A stretch of 16,191 nt of DNA from Chloroflexota bacterium (GCA_016213125.1 JACRBR010000133.1:1-16191), one strand, 5' to 3'. Numbered from the stretch's first letter, positions 6,108 through 13,775 are shown. The notes: generated by a model from the sequence alone, not told the origin. A program made the numbers and translations.

Positions 6108-6737
6108 TTAGTACAGCTTCTTGTTGGACTCGGCGTCCATCTTTTCGACAACCTCTGCGGGGACCTGCTGGTAGCCGGCCTGATCGCGGGCCATGAGCGC
6201 GAACGAAGGCAGGTCTTCCGGAGCGAGCTGCGTGGCCGGGTCCCACAGCTTCGATCGGATGATGCACTTCGGGCAGTGCATGTAGGCCTCTTCGACGTGG
6301 ACGGCGATACCGAGGGCGGGACGCCTGCCGTCGACGGCGCAACGCTCGAGCACGGCGTCGTCACGCACGATGGTGGCACGGCCGTTCACGCGCAGCGTCC
6401 AGTCAGCGCCGGGCACGACAAAGATCATGCCGATGTGCGGGTTCTGCAGGATGTTCGTGATGGAGTCGGCGCGGTTGTTGCCGGGGCGATCGGGCAGGAC
6501 GAGCGTCTCGTCATCGAGGACCTGCACGAAGCCCGGGACGTCGCCCTTCGGGGAGACATCGCACCGGCCGTCGGCGCCGGATGTGGCGATGAACACGAAG
6601 GGCGCACGCTCGATGAACCAGCGGCAGCCGTCGTCGAGGCGGGACATCTCCTTTCGGAGGGCGGGCTCCGACGGCATCGCCATGACGGTGCGCAGTTGTT
6701 CGACGGTGGAGATGGTGTCGGTGAAGGCGATGGCCAT
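6108..6737 (-). CDS. FMN-binding PPOX-type flavoprotein, MSMEG_1061 / DR2398-like family
   Basis: The 209-residue protein starts at ATG 6737-6735 behind AAGGAG; upstream in-frame codons lack a ribosome site. Sequence features fit the longer pyridoxamine-5'-phosphate-oxidase-like family: FIERAPFVFIATSGADGRCDVSPKGD, then VLDDETLVLPDRPGNNRADSITNILQNPHIGMIFVVPG, then TLRVNGRATIVRDD. The DRPGNNR and ADS blocks are characteristic, and AYMHCPKCIIRS carries a CxxC late in the chain. Such proteins bind FMN in a split barrel at the dimer interface; physiological substrates are largely unknown. The C-terminal tail (AEVVEKMDAESNKKLY) is helical. The gene lies 72 bases downstream of a same-strand membrane protein gene and probably shares its promoter. 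It is the second clear PPOX-type protein in about 1.2 kb, facing the other convergently. Confidence 0.88.
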   Translation of the reverse strand: MAIAFTDTISTVEQLRTVMAMPSEPALRKEMSRLDDGCRWFIERAPFVFIATSGADGRCDVSPKGDVPGFVQVLDDETLVLPDRPGNNRADSITNILQNPHIGMIFVVPGADWTLRVNGRATIVRDDAVLERCAVDGRRPALGIAVHVEEAYMHCPKCIIRSKLWDPATQLAPEDLPSFALMARDQAGYQQVPAEVVEKMDAESNKKLY

Positions 6738-6809
6738 GCGTTCGCTCCTTGTACCTGGAACCTGAGACCCGGAGTGTATCGCGGAGGCGGGGCTTCGGAC
6801 CTGTGCCAC

Positions 6810-7658
6810 TCAGTCGAGGATGCGCCCGCCGATGACGATGGTCAGGCCGGCGGCGGTCACCAGGGCGAACTCGAGCAGCACCGGCACGTTGAGGTGGTCG
6901 GTGAGGTAGTGCGAGATGACGCCGGTGGTGAGATAGAACACCAGCAGGAGGAATACAGCGGCCAGGAACCCATCGAGCGGGATGAAGTAGAGGACCCAGC
7001 GCGCCTCCCCGGCGATGAGGCCGATGACGGAGGCGAAGACGAGCGCGCGAATCGGATCCGCCTCCGCGTCCCGGAAGACCTCGACCGCAAGCAGCGTGCT
7101 GACCAGTCCGAGCGAAACTGCCGCCGGCATCAGGGCAACGTCGAAACCGTACACGACGGAGTAGAAGCCGAACGCCGCGAGATACGTCACGAGGTTGAGG
7201 ACGAAACGCGCCGCCGGGAACGACGGATCCTCGACGTCAACGGAGATGTGCTCGGCATAGAGAGCGCATGCCATGAGTGCGCCTGCGCCGATGACGGCGG
7301 GGATGGCCCAGTACCCCAGGACGACGTCCTCAAGGACCAGGCCTGCAGAGAGGCAGAACAGCACGGGCACGAAGAGGTGCGGTGCAGTGTCTGCGATGGA
7401 AGCGAATTGACCGCGGGGGTGACCGCGGACGATACCGTCGGCGCCGAGGCCAACGAGAGCGGTGAGGGTCAAGAGCACCCAGGGGCGGGGCGGGTTCACG
7501 GACACGAAGAGCGCGAGCCCCACTGCGAATAGGACGGCGAGTAGCGGGATGAGGCCGGTCCTGGCCGGACCGCGGATGCGCGATGCGAGGGGGCCGTCGT
7601 CGAGTGGCCCGTTCTCGAACGGCGGCAGCTTGCGTTCCAACAGGGGGGATGTAGCCAT
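6810..7658 (-). CDS. Polytopic membrane protein of unknown function (possibly DUF5656-like)
   Basis: The 282-residue product starts at ATG 7658-7656; only a modest GAGGCG precedes it. A soluble N-terminus of about 30 residues (proline-rich, ASRIRGPARTG) is followed by roughly eight hydrophobic segments, among them LIPLLAVLFAVGLALFVSV, WVLLTLTALVGLGADGIV, LFVPVLFCLSAGLVLED, WAIPAVIGAGALMACALYAE, FVLNLVTYLAAFGFYSVVYG, ALMPAAVSLGLVSTLLAVEVF and FLAAVFLLLVFYLTTGVISHYL. Conserved-looking polar residues are few (YAEHIS, EARWVLYFIPLDG, HYLTDHLN). I tentatively associate it with a family seen mainly in Chloroflexota, but this needs a profile search. It is first in an apparent two-gene unit with the PPOX flavoprotein and has a good sigma-70 promoter upstream. 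Confidence 0.75.
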   Translation of the reverse strand: MATSPLLERKLPPFENGPLDDGPLASRIRGPARTGLIPLLAVLFAVGLALFVSVNPPRPWVLLTLTALVGLGADGIVRGHPRGQFASIADTAPHLFVPVLFCLSAGLVLEDVVLGYWAIPAVIGAGALMACALYAEHISVDVEDPSFPAARFVLNLVTYLAAFGFYSVVYGFDVALMPAAVSLGLVSTLLAVEVFRDAEADPIRALVFASVIGLIAGEARWVLYFIPLDGFLAAVFLLLVFYLTTGVISHYLTDHLNVPVLLEFALVTAAGLTIVIGGRILD

Positions 7659-7717
7659 AGAAGAACGCCTCGGGTGGCGGCACCGTGGGAGCGGCGGCCG
7701 TCCCTCAGGACTCGGCG

Positions 7718-7747
7718 ATCTTAGCCGTGCATCGCGGGGGGTGTCAA
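7718..7747 (-). promoter_or_regulatory. Sigma-70-type promoter for the membrane protein-PPOX unit
   Basis: On the minus strand a perfect TTGACA (7747-7742) is followed after 18 bases by TAAGAT (7723-7718). Transcription would start near 7711, about 50 bases before the ATG at 7658. This is the best consensus promoter in the window. Confidence 0.65.
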
Positions 7748-7799
7748 ATGAGCGGGCCGTTCACAATGATGTCGATACGCGAGCTGTGTGTGACTGCCG

Positions 7800-8801
7800 C
7801 TACCGCTTGCGGGCGCCCTTCCTTGGGGCCGGGAGGCCGGAAGAGGCGCCATTGCGCGGGGCACGCGCACCGTTCCTGGACGGCGTGCGGACGGTGATCG
7901 GCGCGCCCTTCTTCTTGCGCGGCTTCTTTTGCCAGCCGATGGGCTCTTCGCCGTACAGTTCGGCGCCGTTGTACCACCACAGGCGCTCGCGAGCGTCCGC
8001 GGGGACGTCCAGCAGGTCAAAGATCGTGTCCCATCGCCGAATGTGGTCGCCGATCTTTTCGGGTGAGGTGTCGGAGCCAAAGATCAGTTTCTCGTAGCCG
8101 ATCTCGTGGCCGATGAGCCGCCGCTCGACCGCATGCCGCTCGATCGTGGCGCCCCCGGAAATGTCGAAGTAGACGTTGTGGCGCCAGCGGGCCACGGACG
8201 CCGCCTCATCGTAGTTTCCGGTCCCGCCAAGATGGGCCCCGATGAGCTTGAGGTCGGGGAAGTTGTTGGCGAGGGTGTCCAGATGGAACGGCCGCATGCG
8301 CGTGGCGGAGACGTTGCGCGATGCCTGCCTCCAGATCTTCATCCAACGGTCGTACCCCGCGCGGGCCTCCGGATCCCGCCGGGGGTGGGTGCGCTGATAG
8401 TCGATGCCGCCGCCGATGACGCCCATGTGGAGCAGCACCGGCCAGCCGTACTTTTGCGCGGCCTCGTACACGGGGAAGTAGTCCTCGCAATCGTAGTCGC
8501 GGCGCACGCCGATCATCTTCAATCCGCGGTACCCCATGTCGTGAAGCTCGGCGAGCCGTTCTACCGACGTCGTCTCCGGGTCGATCATGGCCGTCGGGAT
8601 GAAGAGGTCGGGGTGGCGGTGCGCGTGCTTAATGGAGTCTTCGTGGGAGATGCCGAAGCGGCCCCCGCACAGCAGGTTGGCCCGCGTGACGCCCGCCTCC
8701 TTCGCCCTCCGGTGGAGGTTCTCAACGAGCGGCTTCGGGTCTGAGTCCGGCTTCTCCCAGTTACGGGGGAAGTGCATGTGGATATCGAAAATCTTGCGCA
8801 C
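7800..8801 (-). CDS. Amidohydrolase-2 family metal-dependent hydrolase with basic C-terminal tail
   Basis: The GTG start at 8801-8799 follows CAGGAG by five bases and gives a 333-residue product beginning VRKIFDIHMHFP; the frame continues upstream for 39 codons but with no domain content. The TIM-barrel hydrolase signatures are present: DIHMH (H8 and H10), VLLHMG (H125), LIGAHLGG (H190) and IFGSDTS (D244), the usual metal ligands and catalytic aspartate of PF04909. Members hydrolyse or decarboxylate small carboxylic substrates; the specific one is not predictable. After the barrel ends (LWWYNGAELYGEEPIGW) there is an unusual tail of about 45 residues rich in K, R, P and G, which may bind nucleic acid or membrane or be disordered. 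It is probably monocistronic: the next same-strand gene downstream is 141 bases away with its own promoter. Confidence 0.87.
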   Translation of the reverse strand: MRKIFDIHMHFPRNWEKPDSDPKPLVENLHRRAKEAGVTRANLLCGGRFGISHEDSIKHAHRHPDLFIPTAMIDPETTSVERLAELHDMGYRGLKMIGVRRDYDCEDYFPVYEAAQKYGWPVLLHMGVIGGGIDYQRTHPRRDPEARAGYDRWMKIWRQASRNVSATRMRPFHLDTLANNFPDLKLIGAHLGGTGNYDEAASVARWRHNVYFDISGGATIERHAVERRLIGHEIGYEKLIFGSDTSPEKIGDHIRRWDTIFDLLDVPADARERLWWYNGAELYGEEPIGWQKKPRKKKGAPITVRTPSRNGARAPRNGASSGLPAPRKGARKR

Positions 8802-8933
8802 GGCTGCTCCTGTTCCGGGCTGCGGGTGGCCTGGGATGGTGGTATTAGCGTAGCAAGCGGCAGAGGGTGGGCGGTGGGGTGCTGCTGCTTTCGCGCGGGA
8901 CGCATGCCACTTCATCAAGCCTCGCGGACTGTA

Positions 8934-8999
8934 GCGCTGTCGCCTGGATCGCAGCGGGTGTCACGACAAGATCCTTCGCCGGGCTCAGGATGACAGCGC
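8934..8999. repeat. Intergenic inverted-repeat element
   Basis: GCGCTGTC (8934-8941) is the exact inverse of GACAGCGC (8992-8999). The inner part has a nested ATCCT/AGGAT pair flanking TCGCCGGGCTC. The core reading AAGATCCTTCGC followed by CTCAGGATGAC looks like a palindromic element I recall scattered between genes of many environmental bacterial genomes. It lies between the amidohydrolase start and the zinc-ribbon gene's stop. No coding sequence or T-run is attached. Confidence 0.5.
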
Positions 9000-9022
9000 A
9001 GAATGACATGACGGGGCGTTCT

Positions 9023-9349
9023 CTACGGGATGAGGCCGGGAGAGCCCTTGTCTTTGAGGGCTTTTCGTTCGTTGGGTGTGGTCATGGGCCGGTCGAGGCC
9101 GTACTGCTTCACCAGGTTGTCGAAGGAGAGATCGGGGTTCGAGGCGTCGATCATCTTGTCGTACTTGGGGTCGAGCTGGTCGAGCTTCGACTGGAACGAC
9201 ATGTGGAAGGCGAAGCGGCTCACCATGCGCGTCAGCTTCTTGCTGCCGCAGTCGGGGCATGCGGGCACCCATCCGTCCGCGGGGACCGCCCGGGTGATGA
9301 TCTCGATGAACTTGCGTTCCTTGTGGCAGGCGAATTCGTAAATGGGCAT
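9023..9349 (-). CDS. FmdB-like zinc-ribbon protein with a missing ligand cysteine
   Basis: The 108-residue product begins MPIYEFAC, the hallmark opening of the FmdB/CxxC regulatory zinc-ribbon family. In that family two CxxC pairs bind one zinc ion. The second pair is intact (CPDCGS, C31 and C34), but the first reads CHKERKF where CxxCGxxF is expected. C8 remains and the partner cysteine at position 11 is glutamate. H9 could act as a substitute ligand, or zinc binding is lost. After the ribbon comes a charged helical region (KLDQLDPKYDKMIDASNPDLSFDNLVKQYG) and a basic tail. No Shine-Dalgarno sequence lies ahead of the ATG; instead a seven-base tandem repeat occupies that position. Family function is poorly known; regulatory roles have been proposed. 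Confidence 0.8.
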   Translation of the reverse strand: MPIYEFACHKERKFIEIITRAVPADGWVPACPDCGSKKLTRMVSRFAFHMSFQSKLDQLDPKYDKMIDASNPDLSFDNLVKQYGLDRPMTTPNERKALKDKGSPGLIP

Positions 9350-9360
9350 CGGTTAGTTCA

Positions 9361-9388
9361 CAGTGGACAGTGGACAGTGGACAGTGCA
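9361..9388. repeat. Four tandem copies of a seven-base unit (CAGTGGA)
   Basis: CAGTGGA occurs three times in a row (9361-9381), followed by a variant CAGTGCA (9382-9388). The block starts 12 bases upstream of the zinc-ribbon start codon, where its ribosome site should be. Copy number of such repeats can vary between strains, which could tune expression. Confidence 0.75.
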
Positions 9389-9480
9389 CAGCAGAGCGCA
9401 GACAGTCCTTCGTTAGTGCCGCGTGTCCTGTTGTTGAGACAGTGTAGCGCGTGCGGGCGGTAGATCAGAGCCTGGATGCG

Positions 9481-10455
9481 TCAGGCGCGGCGTTCGAGGA
9501 CGTAGCCGGCGATGTCCTCGAGCGAGGATCGAGCATCGTTGGCGGGAAGGGTGGCGAGCGCGGCGATGGCCTTGTCGCGGAAGTCACGGGCGACGCCGTA
9601 GGTCTCGTCGAGGATGTCGCTATTGACGACCATCTGAACCGCCTGAGCGACGAATTCGGCCCTGGGCTTCTTGGTGCGGAAGGCCTTCTTGATCGGGTTG
9701 TCCTTCGGGTAGCGCTCCATCAGGAGCAGTGACGGCAGCGTCAGTGTTCCCTGCATGAGATCGCTGCCGATGGGCTTGCCCATCTCCTGCTCGTCGCCGG
9801 CAAAGTCCAGGATGTCGTCGACCACCTGGAACGCCATCCCGACGTTGAGGCCGTACGCCGTCAGGGCGTCGATCTGGGCCTGCGAGCAACGGGCGACCAT
9901 CCCGCCACCCTTTGCGCAAGTGGCAAACAACGATGCAGTCTTCCCCTCGATACGGGCGAAGTACTGCATCGTGTCCTGGCTGTACTCGTACGCGCTGAGG
10001 TCCTGGTGCAGTTCGCCGCCGGCGATGGCCATGATCGTGTGCGCGAAGAGGCGCACGACCTTCGTGTTATCGGTGCGGGAGATGAGCTCGGCGGCGTGCG
10101 CGAACATGAAGTCACCCAGCATGACCGAGGCGGCGTTGTTGAACAGCGCGTTGGCCGTGGGTTGGCCACGGCGCGACGGTGAGGCATCGATCACGTCGTC
10201 GTGGACGAGGGTCGCAGTGTGCAGCAGTTCAATCGAAGCGGCCAGCGGAACGTGAAGGTCCGCGTTGTAGTCCCCGAACCTGCCCGCGAGGAGCGCGATG
10301 GCGGGCCGGACTCGCTTCCCCCCGCCGCCGAGCACGTGTTCGAGCATCCGGGACAACGCCGGGAAGTTCTCGACGTGCTTGATGCGGTCGAACGTGTCCT
10401 CGACGAGGCGAAGATCCTCCTGGGCCGGTCCGTAGATGGAAGCGACCTTCATCAC
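9481..10455 (-). CDS. Long-chain trans-polyprenyl diphosphate synthase
   Basis: This enzyme condenses isopentenyl diphosphate onto an allylic primer to make the side chain of menaquinone or another isoprenoid lipid. The 324-residue product shows GGGGKRVRP (substrate binding, about 43-51), the first aspartate-rich motif LVHDDVID (DDxxD at 86-90) followed by SRRGQPT, and the second motif DDILD (213-217) followed by FAGDEQEMGKPIGSD. The residue five before the first aspartate motif is alanine (A81), the small residue associated with long products, so geranylgeranyl or longer is expected, not farnesyl. The start is GTG 10455 or the adjacent ATG 10452, with GGGAG seven bases before the GTG. It overlaps the end of tatD, so it is the third gene of the metG operon. 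Confidence 0.93.
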   Translation of the reverse strand: MMKVASIYGPAQEDLRLVEDTFDRIKHVENFPALSRMLEHVLGGGGKRVRPAIALLAGRFGDYNADLHVPLAASIELLHTATLVHDDVIDASPSRRGQPTANALFNNAASVMLGDFMFAHAAELISRTDNTKVVRLFAHTIMAIAGGELHQDLSAYEYSQDTMQYFARIEGKTASLFATCAKGGGMVARCSQAQIDALTAYGLNVGMAFQVVDDILDFAGDEQEMGKPIGSDLMQGTLTLPSLLLMERYPKDNPIKKAFRTKKPRAEFVAQAVQMVVNSDILDETYGVARDFRDKAIAALATLPANDARSSLEDIAGYVLERRA

Positions 10456-11288
10456 GCGCTCGCTCCCTTCGCGGTTGAAGGCGAGGCCGATGGAGGGATG
10501 CCAAAGAGTCTCAGGGCGTTGTTTGTCGTCGTATCCGCCACAGTCTCGACCGGTACGCCTTTCAGTTCGGCCACCCTCGTGGAGGCCTCGGCCACGTAGG
10601 CAGGCTCGTTGCGTTTGCCACGGAAGCGCTGGGGCGCTCCGTAGGGGCTGTCCGTTTCGAGCACAAGGTACTGTAACGGCGTCTCACGCACGACCTCAGC
10701 CAGCATGGCAGCTTTGGGATGGGTGACCGACGTATGCACCGAAATCATGAAACCCAATTTGAGGTAGGCCGCGGCCAGGGCAGCATCAGCACTGAAGTAG
10801 TGCATGACGCCCAGCGGCCGGCCATCGGGGAGCCGCCCGCCCATCGCGCGCGACCACGACTCGAGGAGCGGGAGCATCTCGTCGTGGGCGTCGCGCGCGT
10901 GGACTGCGACGGGTTTGCCCACGCGGGCCGACGTGTCCAACTGACGTCGGAAGACGGCGGTCTGGCGATCGCGCGGGGAGAGGTTGCGGTAGAAGTCGAG
11001 GCCGATCTCGCCGACCGCGACAACGCGCGGATCGCGGGCGATGGCCTCCAGGGCGTCCAGGTCGCCGTCCGTCGCCTCGGCGGCGTCGTGCGGGTGCACG
11101 CCCGCGGCTGCCCAGACCAGCGAGTGGCGGCGAGATAGCGCGAGGGCGCGCTCGCTGTTTTCGGCGGTAACGCCGAGCGTGATGATACCGATGAGGCCAT
11201 CGTGTTCGGCGCGCCCGATGATGGCGTCGCGGTCGGCGTCGAAGTCCTTGTCGTGGATGTGGCTGTGCGTGTCGAAGAGGCGCATCAT
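10452..11288 (-). CDS. tatD: TatD family metal-dependent DNase/hydrolase
   Basis: The 278-residue TIM-barrel protein has the complete TatD ligand set: DTHSH (H8 and H10), VAVGEIGLDFYR (catalytic-site glutamate), VHARDAHDE (histidine), VMHYFS (histidine) and LETDSPY (aspartate). The family removes nucleotides from DNA ends and has been linked to DNA repair and protein quality control; the exact cellular job is debated. The ATG at 11288-11286 shares its A with the TGA stop of metG, and the gene's own stop overlaps the polyprenyl synthase start. The metG-tatD neighbourhood is widely conserved in bacteria, which supports the call. The C-terminal end (SASPSTAKGASA) is low complexity. Confidence 0.93.
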   Translation of the reverse strand: MMRLFDTHSHIHDKDFDADRDAIIGRAEHDGLIGIITLGVTAENSERALALSRRHSLVWAAAGVHPHDAAEATDGDLDALEAIARDPRVVAVGEIGLDFYRNLSPRDRQTAVFRRQLDTSARVGKPVAVHARDAHDEMLPLLESWSRAMGGRLPDGRPLGVMHYFSADAALAAAYLKLGFMISVHTSVTHPKAAMLAEVVRETPLQYLVLETDSPYGAPQRFRGKRNEPAYVAEASTRVAELKGVPVETVADTTTNNALRLFGIPPSASPSTAKGASA

Positions 11289-12988
11289 CAGGCCGAGAGC
11301 CGCGCGTCTCCTTCGCCGTCCGTGACGTCGATCTTCTTGAACAGGGGCTGTGCCGCGGCGAGCTTCGCGCCGGGCGCGAGGCGGTCCGCGGACCAGCCCG
11401 CGTCCTCGATGGGGCCGTCGAGACCCAGGTACTCATGGATCTGCCGGCTGGAGAACGGGAGGTACGGATACAGCGCGACCTTGAGCGCGTTGATGACGCA
11501 AAGCGCGACATACAGCGACGTCCCGGTGCGCTCGCGGTCGGTCTTCGCCGTCTTCCAGGGTTCCGTCTCATTCAGGTAGGCGTTGGCTTCCTGGGCGACC
11601 GACATTGCGGTACCCAGCGCTGCCTTCAGATGCACCGACTCGATTTGCGATGCGACCTCGGCGAGCATGGACTGTGATCGGGCGAGGATGCGCTCGTCCC
11701 GTGGATCCAGTGGTCCAGGCTGCGGCACGACGCCATCGAAGTTCTTGCCGGTCATCGCCAGCACGCGGTTCACCAGGTTGCCCCACGTCGCGACGAGCTC
11801 GTCGTTGTTGCGGCGGATCATCTCCGCCTCGGTCATATCGGTGTCGGAGGTCTCCGGGAAGTTGGCGGCGAGACCGTAGCGAATCATGTCCGGCTGGTAT
11901 CGCTCGAGATACGACAGGACGCTGTCACCGACGCCCTCGCTCTTCGATGCCTTCTCGCCCTTAAAGGTGACGTACTGGTTGGCTGGGACGTTCGTCGGGA
12001 GGTTGAGGCCTTCGTATCCCATGAGGACGGCCGGCCAGAACAGGGCGTGGAAGAAGATGTTGTCCTTGCCGACGAAGTAATAGGTTTCGGCTGCCGGATC
12101 CTCCCACCAGCGCTTCCAGGCGTCGGGTTCGCCCCGGAGCTGAGCCCACTCCTTTGCGGCCGAGACGTAGCCGATGAATGCCTCGAACCACACGTAGATG
12201 CGCTTGCCCGGCCCCAGGTCCTCCACGGGGATGCTAACGCCCCACTCCATGTCGCGCGTGATCGCGCGATCCAGCAGCCCCTCTTCGGCCCAGGCAATGC
12301 TGTAGTTCTGCACGTGCTTGCGCCAGCCGTGGCGGGACCTGAGCCACTCGAGCAGGCGCGGGCCGAACGCGCTGAGACGGAAGAAGAAGTGCTCGGTCGG
12401 ACGCATCTCCGGCGTCGCGCCGCTGATGCGGCTCCTCGGATCGATGAGCTGGTCGGGGTCGAGGGTCCGGCCGCAGTTGTCGCACTGGTCGCCGCGGGCC
12501 TTCTCGTATCCACAGTTGGGGCAGGTTCCTTCGACGTAGCGGTCGGGAAGGAAGCGCCCGGCCTGCCGATCGAAGAACTGCTGCGTCGTGCCCTTGTAGA
12601 CGTGGCCTTTCCGCAGGAGCGTCATGAAGAAGTCGTGCACGACCTCCTCGTGGTTCTTGGTGCCGGTGGTGGTGAAGAGGTCGAACGAGATCCCCAGCTC
12701 CTGCCAGTATCGCAGGAACTCGGGATGAAACTGGTCGACCACCTCCTGCGGCGTCCGTCCCTCGTTGTCGGCGCGGACGGTGACGGGCGTGCCGTGCTGG
12801 TCGCTCCCGGACACCATGAGGACGTCGTTGCCGGCCAGCCTGTGGTAGCGCGCGAAGATGTCGGCCGGGAGATAGGCGCCGGCGATATGGCCAAGGTGGA
12901 GCGAGCCGTTGGCATATGGCCAGCCGACGGCGACGAGGATACGGCGCGGGTCGTGGGTTTCAGCCAAATCGCCGGTATTGTAGACCAT
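11288..12988 (-). CDS. metG: Methionyl-tRNA synthetase
   Basis: This enzyme charges tRNA-Met in the cytoplasm. From ATG 12988-12986 the product has 566 residues and begins MVYNTGDLAETHDPRRILVA. The class I signature is HLGH (31-34, after WPYANGS). The zinc knuckle is of the E. coli type, CPNC at 156-159 and CDNC at 169-172, followed by DPRSRISGATPEMRPTEHFFF. The second catalytic motif reads KASKSEG (346-350) where KMSKS is usual. The helical anticodon-binding domain follows, and the chain ends without the EMAP/Trbp111-like C-terminal domain found in longer forms. Upstream in-frame start codons exist to 13078, but those would overlap the divergent methyltransferase start, so the later ATG is preferred despite a weak ribosome site. 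It heads the operon metG-tatD-polyprenyl synthase. Confidence 0.95.
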   Translation of the reverse strand: MVYNTGDLAETHDPRRILVAVGWPYANGSLHLGHIAGAYLPADIFARYHRLAGNDVLMVSGSDQHGTPVTVRADNEGRTPQEVVDQFHPEFLRYWQELGISFDLFTTTGTKNHEEVVHDFFMTLLRKGHVYKGTTQQFFDRQAGRFLPDRYVEGTCPNCGYEKARGDQCDNCGRTLDPDQLIDPRSRISGATPEMRPTEHFFFRLSAFGPRLLEWLRSRHGWRKHVQNYSIAWAEEGLLDRAITRDMEWGVSIPVEDLGPGKRIYVWFEAFIGYVSAAKEWAQLRGEPDAWKRWWEDPAAETYYFVGKDNIFFHALFWPAVLMGYEGLNLPTNVPANQYVTFKGEKASKSEGVGDSVLSYLERYQPDMIRYGLAANFPETSDTDMTEAEMIRRNNDELVATWGNLVNRVLAMTGKNFDGVVPQPGPLDPRDERILARSQSMLAEVASQIESVHLKAALGTAMSVAQEANAYLNETEPWKTAKTDRERTGTSLYVALCVINALKVALYPYLPFSSRQIHEYLGLDGPIEDAGWSADRLAPGAKLAAAQPLFKKIDVTDGEGDARLSA

Positions 12989-13040
12989 CCCACGCTCGGT
13001 GGGCGTAAGCAGTTGGGAATTCCTGTGGAAGGAGCGGGGC

Positions 13041-13715
13041 ATGGGCGCGGGTTCGTCGTTTGGCGCCGACGCGGACATCTACGACCGCTCGCGGCGGCAG
13101 CTCATTCCGTGTTTCGACGACTTCTATGGTATGGCGGTGAAGGGCGCGCCGCAGGACCGCGAAGCACGACTGCGCGTGCTGGATCTTGGCGCGGGCACCG
13201 GCCTGCTGTCCGCCTTCTTTGCGGATGCGTTTCCGCGCGCGAGCTTCGTCCTGACCGACGCCGCGCCCGAGATGCTGGAGCGGGCGAAGGCGCGGTTCGC
13301 CGGCGATCTGGGCCGGTACGAGTTCGTGGTGAACGCGCACGAAGAGCCGCTGCCGGCGGGGCCGTTCGATCTGGTGATATCGGCGCTTTCGATTCACCAC
13401 CTCGATGACGAGGACAAGCGATCGCTCTTCAAGCGCGTTCGTGACGCGTTGCGTGAAGGTGGCGCCTTCATCAACGCGGACCAGGTGCTGGCGCCGTCTC
13501 CCGGGCTGCACGCGAGATACCACGCGCAGTGGATGGCCGAGGCGCGGGCGTTGGGTGTGACGGAGGGTGACCTGGCGGCGGCGATGGAGCGCATGACCCA
13601 CGATCGTTGCGCGACGCTCGAAGACCAGTTGCTCTGGCTGCGTTCGGCCGGGTACGCCGATGTCGATTGCGTGTACAAGCGGGGGTTCTTCGCCGTCATG
13701 TGCGCGTACACGTAG
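13041..13715 (+). CDS. Class I SAM-dependent methyltransferase
   Basis: The 224-residue protein has a Rossmann methyltransferase fold: RVLDLGAGTGLLS (motif I, about 45-57), an acidic residue ending strand two in FVLTDAAPEML (D73, ribose-binding position), FDLVISALSIHHLDDEDK (about 109-126, motif IV with the HH-LD pattern), and LREGGAFINADQVLAPS. It transfers a methyl group from S-adenosylmethionine to an unknown substrate, probably a small molecule; the IHHL pattern is common in small-molecule and tRNA-modifying relatives. ATG 13041 is chosen because GGAAGGAG lies six bases before it; an in-frame ATG at 12999 has none. It diverges from metG over 52 bases. A shared control with methionine metabolism is possible but unproven. 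Its stop codon is inside the following hairpin. Confidence 0.87.
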   Translation: MGAGSSFGADADIYDRSRRQLIPCFDDFYGMAVKGAPQDREARLRVLDLGAGTGLLSAFFADAFPRASFVLTDAAPEMLERAKARFAGDLGRYEFVVNAHEEPLPAGPFDLVISALSIHHLDDEDKRSLFKRVRDALREGGAFINADQVLAPSPGLHARYHAQWMAEARALGVTEGDLAAAMERMTHDRCATLEDQLLWLRSAGYADVDCVYKRGFFAVMCAYT

Positions 13716-13745
13716 AGCAGGGGCCGGTTCCGGCCCCTGCTCTAC
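13712..13745. terminator. Perfect 16-bp hairpin, probable bidirectional terminator
   Basis: The arm at 13712-13727 is exactly complementary to 13730-13745 with only two bases between, so the true loop is four to six bases. It lies between the convergent methyltransferase and MMPL genes and includes the methyltransferase TAG codon. There is no T-run on either side, so termination may depend on the stem strength alone. Confidence 0.7.
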
Positions 13746-13775
13746 GAACGGCAATCGGTGGACGGTGATGACTGC

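Noticed and set aside
6276..7532. A 418-codon plus-strand frame opposite the PPOX and membrane protein genes
   Set aside because: Composition is dominated by E, G, D, R and H repeats typical of antisense reading of GC-rich genes; both minus-strand genes have clear family or membrane features.
9361..9388. Short direct repeats considered as a CRISPR remnant
   Set aside because: Units are seven bases, have no spacers and no cas genes are near.
12047..13408. A 453-codon plus-strand frame opposite metG and overlapping the methyltransferase
   Set aside because: It crosses two strongly supported genes in other frames and shows no recognisable motif.
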